DNA from: Lumbricus rubellus
Lineage: Eukaryota > Annelida > Clitellata > Crassiclitellata > Lumbricidae
NCBI GenBank assembly: GCA_945859605.1
Contig: OX243824.1
Coordinates: 32,827,320 to 32,891,319, forward strand
Length of the DNA: 64,000 bases
Direction of reading: 5' to 3'
Position 1 is the stretch's first letter. Each line of letters opens with the position of its first letter. Of the stretch, positions 57,063-64,000 are shown piece after piece. The position numbers were made by a program, and so were the translations under genes. The notes under the pieces are model-generated. The model had not been told where the DNA came from. It was given only the letters and a program-made list of their open reading frames with translations, and made no database searches.

Positions 57063-57246
57063 GTAGGTCAATTTTATATTGTCCTGCTATTTTGTTATAA
57101 TGTCCAATTCGTTGCCAGTTAAAACCAACAAGTCATTAATTTTAAAGTTGTCCATAGGTTTGTTAGGGTCACGACTTTTATACTAGCTTCTATTTAAGTA
57201 ATTTTCTTTCATCGGCTTCTTTCCGCTTTATCTTGTAATACTAAGA

Positions 57247-57265
57247 TTATCATCATCATCATCAT

Positions 57266-57361
<96 letters not shown>
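57247..57361. repeat. (ATC)n microsatellite
   Basis: About 38 ATC units ending exactly where the 5' LTR begins. The retrotransposon inserted at its edge. Confidence 0.95.
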
Positions 57362-57871
57362 TGTAAGCTAATTTAATCAGTGCACGACGATTGTCGTACA
57401 GCGACGCAGGTAGGCCAACTGCAAATTGGCGCGCGGCGTCTGGACAGGTGATTGCCTGGACAGCGCGTGATGTCTAGACGAGCGTACGTTGAGTGTACAA
57501 GGAGGGAGTGGAAGTGAAGAAGGAGTGTTGTGTGTTGAGAGCTGTTGAGATAGGCTGTAATAGTTGTTGTTGAGTTGCGATAGAGTAGACTGATGAAGGT
57601 AGTAGTCGTGTAGTTGTTATGATAACGCAAGTGTAGTCATTGTTGTGTTGTTGCTGATCGTTTTACTTTACATCGGATTTTGGAGTATAATAAGAAGACT
57701 TAAATACGTCGTCGTTGTTGGTTACAAAACAGTGAAAGTCTGTAGATTCTTTACCTAGCCATTTAGCTAATGAAACAGTTATCTAGGGATAGGCCTATGC
57801 TACCACGAACTTATACGAAGAAGCTTCCGAAGAGACTGATAGGAGGAAGTGATCACAAGGAGGTTATCACA
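57362..57871 (+). repeat. 5' LTR
   Basis: It starts TGTAAGCTAATTTAATCAG and ends ...GTTATCACA, just before a TGG-starting primer site. About 510 bp. The end is inferred from the primer site; the start is fixed by the match to the 3' LTR. Confidence 0.8.
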
Positions 57872-57873
57872 TT

Positions 57874-57891
57874 TGGTGTCGTTGCGGTGAG
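57874..57891 (+). other. Putative tRNA primer-binding site
   Basis: TGGTGTCGTTGCGGTGAG begins two bases after the inferred LTR end and has the TGG start expected of a tRNA 3'-end complement. The tRNA species is not identified. Confidence 0.5.
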
Positions 57892-58212
57892 ATAACGATC
57901 CAAGTTGCAGGAGAACGATCCTAGTTACGAACGGCGGGTCTACGTGCCAAGTTACGAACGGAGGGATTCTATCCAATCAACAGACGTTGTGGAGGAACGG
58001 ACGCTGTGCATTTATCGAGGAGCCGAGCACTCGGGAGAAGCAACGATACATCGAGCATCCGTACGTCAGTGAGAAACGACAACACAACGACTACAAGGTA
58101 GAAAAACTTGCTTGTCTATTGAAGTGTGCATAAAGAATTGAAGTCAGTCAATTGCAAACATTTGAAGAGTAGCCTACTATTTTATCGAGCATCTGTAAAG
58201 TAAAGAAGTAAG

Positions 58213-58893
58213 ATGGAGAAACTTACGGAGCAAAAGCAAGCAGCTATTAAAAAGATGTCTTCGGAGAGACTAGTAAAATTAATAATTGAAGCAGGCGTAG
58301 ACGCAGAAGAAGTCGAACAGATGTCGAGGGAAGAATTGATGAGAAATTTAGCCGAGGTTTGGGCTAAGAAAGAAGAAGAAGAAGAAGGTGCTGTTGGAGG
58401 CGCTAAAGAAAAGCCGGTTGAGAAACCTCAGGCTCCGATGTCTATAGAGGCGTTGCTACAATTCATGATGATGAGTAGACAAGAAGAGAAGCAGAAAGAA
58501 GAGCAGCGCAGACAAGAGGAGAAAGAGCGTAAACAAGAGGAGAAAGAGAAAGAGGAGCAACGAGCGGAAAGAGCAGAAAAATTAGAAAGGATAAGACAAC
58601 AAGAGATAGACATGCAGAAGCAACAGTTCCAGCTTCAGTTAGAACAAATGAAAATAGATCGTGACGAATCAGAACGAAGAAGGATGGAGTTAATGATAGA
58701 ATATGAAAAAGCAAGGAGAAGCGATGAAGAAATACGGAGACAGCAGATCAAAGACAAAAAGGCTCGTGAGGAAGAAAAGGAGAAGATGCGTTTACAAGAA
58801 CTGGAGAGAGCAGAAGAAATTCGTCAGGAAGAATTTCAAGCTGAAAAAGACAATTTGGAAAAAGCAGAAAGAGAAAGAGAAGAACAGATGTAA
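58213..58893 (+). CDS. Retrotransposon gag, N-terminal part (226 aa, ends at in-frame TAA)
   Basis: It starts MEKLTEQKQ with a short SAP-like helical segment (SSERLVKLIIEAGVD...MSREELMRNL), then a long Glu/Lys/Arg-rich coiled coil. The TAA at 58891-58893 falls inside the coiled coil, and the same frame stays open for another 1584 codons to 63645. It therefore looks like a nonsense mutation or a read-through stop rather than the natural gag end. Confidence 0.85.
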   Translation: MEKLTEQKQAAIKKMSSERLVKLIIEAGVDAEEVEQMSREELMRNLAEVWAKKEEEEEGAVGGAKEKPVEKPQAPMSIEALLQFMMMSRQEEKQKEEQRRQEEKERKQEEKEKEEQRAERAEKLERIRQQEIDMQKQQFQLQLEQMKIDRDESERRRMELMIEYEKARRSDEEIRRQQIKDKKAREEEKEKMRLQELERAEEIRQEEFQAEKDNLEKAEREREEQM

Positions 58894-61800
58894 TTAGAAC
58901 AAAAGAAACTTGCTATTAAGGAAGCTCAACTCCATGAGATGGCTATTGAAAAAGAAGAACGCAGAAAGCAGTTAGAACTGTTGCAGCAGAAGATTGAACA
59001 AGAAGAACTGCGTAGGATAGAAGATCAAAATAGACTGAGGAAGAAAGACGAAGACGATAGAAGAATCCGTGAGGAATCAGAACAAAATAGGCTTAGAGAA
59101 AGTGAGACAATGGTGTCAAAGATTAAGAAGATAGGTGATGCAATGAAACATGTGTTACCGAAGATGCCATATGATATGATGGAAGTGCCATTATATTTTG
59201 AAACAGTTGAAAATGCATTCAATAGCTTCGCTGTGGAAAAGCAGTACTGGGTGAAATTGTTGTTGCCATTGATGACCCCGAGAGCGCGAACGGTATTGAA
59301 TCGATTGTCATTTGAGAATTTAGATAAATACGATGCAGTGAAAGAGCATTTGTTGAAGGAATTCAAGTTAACAGCTCGTGAGTACAGGTCAAGGTTTGCA
59401 GATGCCAAGAAGACAGCCGAAGAAACGTATACGATGTTCACGGCTAGGCTGAAGAACCTGTTGAATTATTATGTCCGAAGTAGACGAGTGGACAAAGACT
59501 ACGAGAAGCTGTTTGATTTGTTAGTGGCGGATAAGCTGAAAGAATGTTTACCACCAGGTCCACTGCAGTTTGTCTTAGCAAAAGAGGGCACAGAATGCTT
59601 GGAAGCTAGTAATGTTGCAGACCTCGCAGACATACATGTAAACAATCGGATTGGTGTGATGTTCCAAGACAAACCGAAATACGAAGCATGGGGAAATAGC
59701 TCAAAGCCATTCAAGTGGAACAAGGATAGCAAAGACACCGGAAACCAAGCCAAGAGTAATGATGCAAAGAAAGATAACTATTCTGGAAAGCAGTATTGGC
59801 AAGATAAGAAAGAGTCAACGTGGGACAGACAAGCCTACAATCGAACTCCGCCGCTGGGACGCCCAACAGAAAGTAATGCATCATACACGCCGTACAACAA
59901 GTGGGAGAACAATGGGCAAAGAAGTTTTATAAAGAAACGTTGCCACAACTGTCATTCTGACAAACACCTAATAAAACATTGCCAAGCACCAGGAGCGGCA
60001 AATCTGAGGAAGAACTTTAGCAGAAGTGCAGAAAATCTTCGAGTAAACCAGATACAAGTGATGAATGCACCAGACCAGTTTGAAGAATCGGACGATCGTG
60101 AAACAGAAGTGAAGTCGGTAATGAAGTGTACGCCGCAGTTCACCATACAGAAAGAAGCGATAAAGACTACTTCCATTGCAGAAATTTGTCGAGAAACAAA
60201 AAGTAAAGAGGAGTGTCAACGCATAAAGAAGATATCGTTGCAGCATGTAAATGTGGAGATACGTGGGACTGATGGGCAGCCTGTGCAAGTTGAGGCGTTG
60301 GTTGACTCGGGGACCGAGATACCAGTAATCAACGAGGAACTGCTGAAAGGAACGACAGTAGAAGAAATCGGCAGAGTTCATTTGCAATGTGTAGCTGGAG
60401 AGCCGATTCCAGCTAAGTTGGTGAAAATCGAAGTGCGGATGAGCGGTCGTAACGAAGGAGCAGCTACAGAGGACAGGACAATAAATATCGCGCCATATTT
60501 AACTTTAGTGTGTGCCAGCATTCCAGCGGATCTGTGCAAAGAAAACAGAGAAAAGTTCTTGCTACATCCGGAGATAATTGCGGAATTGAAAGAGATTCCA
60601 CCAGTGAGTGTATTGCAAGGGGAACTACAAGCGAATGTGACTACAAGAGCACAAAGTCGGAGAGCAGAAGTCGAAGGCGGAGAAGATGAAACGATAAACG
60701 AAAGTTCGCAAGAAGATGACATGGACAGCGAAGATGAACTCAGCATTCAAGATGACGAAAGAACAACATCTGAGAACAATGAAACTGAAGAAGAGATGGC
60801 TGCATGTGAACGAAATGATAGTGAAGATTCCGAAAGCGACGCTGAACTGGAGACAAGTATGAGGGACTTGTTCACAGAGAATTCGAACGATGAAAGACAG
60901 CTGGAAGATGCGAAGAAATTCGAGGAGCAGCAGAGAAATGACGAGTCACTGAAATCGTGGTGGAGGATCGCTGAAGACAAAGGATCAGAGTTTAGCGTGG
61001 TGAATGGATTGATGTATAAGAAGCATCAAATGCTGGATCAGCTAGTGTACCAGTTGGTGTTACCGAAAGAGAGAAGAATTCAAGTAATGGAATTAGCTCA
61101 CGAGTCAGTATTTGGCGGACACTTGGGAGAAGAGAAGACACGAGAGAGAATCAAGTTGTCCTTTGTCTGGCCAAAGATGCGTCGAGACGTGGTGAAATTT
61201 TGTAAGTCCTGTGAGAAGTGTCAGCTGAAGGCACGAAGTTTGGTGATGGATCGAGTGCCGATTACACCAATTCCAAGGGAAGATGTTCCATTCCGACGGA
61301 TGACTATGGACGTGGTAGGCCCAATAGAACCGAAGTCAGCAGCAGGGCATAAGTATTGCTTGTGCATAGTGGATTCATGTACAAGATGGCCGACAATCTT
61401 TTTGCTGAAGTCATTGACTGCTAAGGCTGTGTGCGAAGCTTTGATGAAGCTATTCATTGACGTGGGGGTGCCATCTGTGATCACCAGTGACAGAGGCACG
61501 AATTTTACAGCCAGTTTTACAAGAGAATTTTTGAAATTGATGGGATGCTGTCCACGATTCGATTCACCGGGACATCCAGAGGCAGCCGGATTAGTCGAGA
61601 GATGGAACCAGACGTTCAAGAAGATGGTACATCATGTCATTGTGGAAAATCCAAAACAGTGGCATAAAATCATTCCGTTTACCGTATGGGCATTGAGAGA
61701 AGTTCCTAACGCAACGACAGGAGTGGCACCATATCTGCTGGTGTATGGAAAAATGCCAAGAGGACCATTAACTATCTTAAAGGAAAGCTGGACCAAAGAA

Positions 61801-63645
61801 ATAAATCTACCGCCAAACATTGGAGTACAACCAGCAAAGTACCTGAAGAACTTAAGAGCAGACATGGAGAAAGCTTTGATATTTGCTGAGAATTGTGCAG
61901 AGGAAAAGCAAAAACAATACGCCAGTCAATACAACAAGAGGGCCAAGGATAAAGAATTCGAACCAGGAGAAAACGTCATCGTCCTGTATCCAACGTCAAC
62001 CAATAAATTGATCTCACGATGGCATGGTCCATGTACAGTGCTACAAAGAAGATCCAAGTATTCGTATCTGGTGGACATGAATGAAAACGGCCGACGAATC
62101 GTCCATGCCAACAAAATGAGGAAGTTCATCGCAAGAACATTATCGTGTGGTCTCATCGTGGAAGAGGACGACGAATTCGGATACGTGGTAGAGCTACCAT
62201 TGAAAGAAGACCATGCAGAGACGACACAGAAATCGCTGCAATTGGACTATGAACAGATCGGACATCTTACGTGCGAGCAACAGAAACAGCTACTGGATGT
62301 ACTGAACCGTTATGCAGACAGATTTTCGGACAAACCTGGATTATGTACATTGGTAGAACACGAAGTGGTGCTGAGACCGGACTTTCGAGAGAAAGAGTTC
62401 ATGGCTTATCGAATACCGCTGATATACCGCGCAGAAGTGGACAAACAAATACAAGAGATGCTGAAAGCAAACATCATTCAACCTTCGTCGAGCAGAATGG
62501 CAAGTCCGCTGGTCATCGTCAAGAAGAAGGACGGATCCTTGAGACTCGCGTGCGACTACAGGTACGTGAATTCATATACTGAAAATTGTCGATATCCCAT
62601 GCCGATCGTCAACGATGTGCTGAGCAAAGTCGGGAAATCCAAGTTTATTTCCGTCTTGGACTGTCGCAGTGCTTACTGGACTTGTCCTGTGAAGAAATCC
62701 GACCAATGGAAAACCGCATTCGTTACCCATAATGGACTGTACGAATTTACACGTGTCCCTTTTGGCATGATTAACTCTGGACGGACTTTTGTAAAAGCAA
62801 TAAACATGATTTTGCAACCGATTAATGCATTTACTGAACCCTATGTTGATGACATTGCAGTACATTCTGATGATTGGAACATTCATTTGAAACATTTAGA
62901 ATTGTTTTTGAAACAAATAAGACTGCATAATGTAACCTTGAACTTGAAGAAATGTGTGTTTGGTAAGAGTGAGGTGAAATTCATCGGTCACCTCATAGGA
63001 TCAGGGAAGAAGATGATGAATCCAGATAGGATTGACAGTTTGATTAATTTAAAAAACCCTGAAACGAAGAAGCAAGTGAAGCAAGTGTTAGGATTTTTTG
63101 GTTTCTACAGACAATTTATTTGTAATTTTGCTGAAATTGCTAAACCATTAACAGATTTAACTAGCAAGCAGACACCTGAGAACATTGTTTGGACTGAGGA
63201 CCACCAGAAGTCTTTTGATTCTCTTAAAGAAATTGTTTTATCAAATGTGATTTTATACATGTTCGAGGTTGGCAAACCATTTAATTTGTACTGTGATAGC
63301 AGTGATTTTGCTGTGGGGGCTGTGCTGTCACAAGTGGACGATGAGGGGATAGAACGTCCCGTTTCATTTATCAGTCAGAAGCTGACAGATACCCAGAGGA
63401 GATGGGCGACGATTGAGAAGGAAGCCTATGCAATCATATGGGCTTTAAACAAATTGAAAGAAATTATTATTGGTTCCAAGATTAATGTGTTCACTGACCA
63501 TAATCCTTTAGTTTATTTGACTGAGTCAATGTCGAAGTCTGCTAAGTTAGTCCGATGGTCTTTATCATTGCAAAATTTTGACATTCTGTTGAACTATAAG
63601 AAGGGAAAGCTGAATGTAGTAGCGGACTGCTTATCGAGATTGTAG
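58894..63645 (+). CDS. Retrotransposon gag-pol polyprotein (PR-INT-RT-RNase H)
   Basis: Positions count from the first Met at 58939 (1568 aa). Coiled coil 1-60; capsid-like region about 82-235 resembling SCAN-type folds (YFETVENAF...LLKEFKLT); CCHC knuckle from 335 (CHNCHSDKHLIKHC); acidic region 520-640; protease DSG at 456-458; integrase HHCC zinc domain about 718-760; catalytic D791, D851, E887 (35 residues between the last two); GPC...H.N.MR C-terminal motif; RT with YVDD at 1302; RNase H with YCDSSD near 1453, a KEAYAI block and FTDHNPL; ends ADCLSRL. It directs reverse transcription and integration. No envelope gene follows. Intact except for the upstream stop at 58891. Confidence 0.93.
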   Translation, partial: LEQKKLAIKEAQLHEMAIEKEERRKQLELLQQKIEQEELRRIEDQNRLRKKDEDDRRIREESEQNRLRESETMVSKIKKIGDAMKHVLPKMPYDMMEVPLYFETVENAFNSFAVEKQYWVKLLLPLMTPRARTVLNRLSFENLDKYDAVKEHLLKEFKLTAREYRSRFADAKKTAEETYTMFTARLKNLLNYYVRSRRVDKDYEKLFDLLVADKLKECLPPGPLQFVLAKEGTECLEASNVADLADIHVNNRIGVMFQDKPKYEAWGNSSKPFKWNKDSKDTGNQAKSNDAKKDNYSGKQYWQDKKESTWDRQAYNRTPPLGRPTESNASYTPYNKWENNGQRSFIKKRCHNCHSDKHLIKHCQAPGAANLRKNFSRSAENLRVNQIQVMNAPDQFEESDDRETEVKSVMKCTPQFTIQKEAIKTTSIAEICRETKSKEECQRIKKISLQHVNVEIRGTDGQPVQVEALVDSGTEIPVINEELLKGTTVEEIGRVHLQCVAGEPIPAKLVKIEVRMSGRNEGAATEDRTINIAPYLTLVCASIPADLCKENREKFLLHPEIIAELKEIPPVSVLQGELQANVTTRAQSRRAEVEGGEDETINESSQEDDMDSEDELSIQDDERTTSENNETEEEMAACERNDSEDSESDAELETSMRDLFTENSNDERQLEDAKKFEEQQRNDESLKSWWRIAEDKGSEFSVVNGLMYKKHQMLDQLVYQLVLPKERRIQVMELAHESVFGGHLGEEKTRERIKLSFVWPKMRRDVVKFCKSCEKCQLKARSLVMDRVPITPIPREDVPFRRMTMDVVGPIEPKSAAGHKYCLCIVDSCTRWPTIFLLKSLTAKAVCEALMKLFIDVGVPSVITSDRGTNFTASFTREFLKLMGCCPRFDSPGHPEAAGLVERWNQTFKKMVHHVIVENPKQWHKIIPFTVWALREVPNATTGVAPYLLVYGKMPRGPLTILKESWTKEINLPPNIGVQPAKYLKNLRADMEKALIFAENCAEEKQKQYASQYNKRAKDKEFEPGENVIVLYPTSTNKLISRWHGPCTVLQRRSKYSYLVDMNENGRRIVHANKMRKFIARTLSCGLIVEEDDEFGYVVELPLKEDHAETTQKSLQLDYEQIGHLTCEQQKQLLDVLNRYADRFSDKPGLCTLVEHEVVLRPDFREKEFMAYRIPLIYRAEVDKQIQEMLKANIIQPSSSRMASPLVIVKKKDGSLRLACDYRYVNSYTENCRYPMPIVNDVLSKVGKSKFISVLDCRSAYWTCPVKKSDQWKTAFVTHNGLYEFTRVPFGMINSGRTFVKAINMILQPINAFTEPYVDDIAVHSDDWNIHLKHLELFLKQIRLHNVTLNLKKCVFGKSEVKFIGHLIGSGKKMMNPDRIDSLINLKNPETKKQVKQVLGFFGFYRQFICNFAEIAKPLTDLTSKQTPENIVWTEDHQKSFDSLKEIVLSNVILYMFEVGKPFNLYCDSSDFAVGAVLSQVDDEGIERPVSFISQKLTDTQRRWATIEKEAYAIIWALNKLKEIIIGSKINVFTDHNPLVYLTESMSKSAKLVRWSLSLQNFDILLNYKKGKLNVVADCLSRL

Positions 63646-63742
63646 TATAAGATATTTTGTGATTGCATTTAGTATAGGAATTGTTTGTATTTAGTTTAAG
63701 CATTATACGTTCGCTAATTTTTAAGATTAATTAGCTCTCTTC

Positions 63743-63760
63743 AAAAGAAAGGAAGGAGGT
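63743..63760 (+). other. Polypurine tract
   Basis: AAAAGAAAGGAAGGAGG lies directly before the 3' LTR, the expected plus-strand primer. Confidence 0.8.
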
Positions 63761-63762
63761 AA

Positions 63763-64000
63763 TGTAAGCTAATATAATCAGTGTACGACGATTGTCGTAC
63801 AGCGACGCAGGTAGGCCAACTGCAAATTGGCGCGCGGCGTCTGGACAGGTGATTGCCTGGACAGCGCGTGATGTCTAGACGAGCGTACGTTGAGTGTACA
63901 AGGAGGGAGTGGAAGTGAAGAAGGAGTGTTGTGTGTTGAGAGCTGTTGAGATAGGCTGTAATAGTTGTTGTTGAGTTGCGATAGAGTAGACTGATGAAGG
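63763..64000 (+). repeat. 3' LTR (truncated by window end)
   Basis: It starts TGTAAGCTAATATAATCAG and matches 57362-57599 with two substitutions. Confidence 0.95.

Larger units (their letters stand above)
57362..64000 (+). mobile_element. Ty3/gypsy LTR retrotransposon with integrase before RT (Gmr1-like)
   Basis: 5' LTR 57362-57871, primer-binding-like site, a coding region with gag, protease, integrase, RT and RNase H in that order, polypurine tract, then a 3' LTR cut by the window edge. The first 238 bp of the two LTRs differ at two positions, so insertion was recent. It lies in intron 1 of gene D in sense orientation. The usual Ty3 order has integrase last; integrase first is known from the Gmr1-like group. 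Confidence 0.92.

Overview
The window is animal nuclear DNA: spliced genes with conserved GT/AG exon borders, large introns, many microsatellites, and dense layers of DNA transposons, LINE fragments, tRNA-derived SINEs, Helitron-like elements and one LTR retrotransposon. A Ty3/gypsy element with integrase ahead of reverse transcriptase (Gmr1-like order, described mainly from deuterostomes) makes a marine invertebrate deuterostome plausible. The species cannot be told from the sequence alone.

The only host genes I can support are four paralogous DEG/ENaC-type channel genes, named A to D here: A (-) 853-8985, with its last exon off the left edge; B (+) 15396-25368, complete, 7 exons, 541 aa; C (-) 28536-40908, complete, 7 exons, 544 aa; D (+), first exon 56462-57062, rest off the right edge. 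A pairs with C and B pairs with D. Coding, intron and intergenic DNA all match, so a head-to-head pair (A-/B+) appears to have been duplicated as a block to give C-/D+. Exon lengths and intron phases (1,0,1,0,0,1) are identical in A, B and C. Family hallmarks are present, but the usual His-Gly motif before TM1 reads Val-Gly in all four genes, and the G-x-S filter reads G-G-T in the two genes whose last exon is in the window.

Layout: 1-9000 gene A with intronic repeats; 9-15 kb A/B intergenic region with a TIR element, small DNA elements, a foldback element and a block conserved upstream of B and D; 15.4-25.4 kb gene B, whose intron 1 holds a pile of retrotransposons with a restriction-like endonuclease domain, all lodged in (TAA)n arrays; 25.4-28.5 kb tail-to-tail spacer with two hAT-type MITEs bounded by perfect 8-bp duplications; 28.5-40.9 kb gene C with LINE fragments, a Helitron, a 243-bp tandem repeat and a heptamer minisatellite; 41-56.4 kb C/D intergenic region, expanded by a mariner element, several hAT elements, SINEs, foldback elements and a second (TAA)n-lodged retrotransposon fragment; 57.4-64 kb a nearly intact LTR retrotransposon in intron 1 of gene D.

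Because A/C and B/D are whole-block duplicates, many insertions can be dated relative to the duplication from empty sites in the sister copy. The most unusual signals are the block duplication with altered channel motifs, the (TAA)n-targeting retrotransposon array, a set of foldback elements sharing a GGATGA-type core repeat, a mariner element with two tiers of inverted repeats, and the reordered LTR element.
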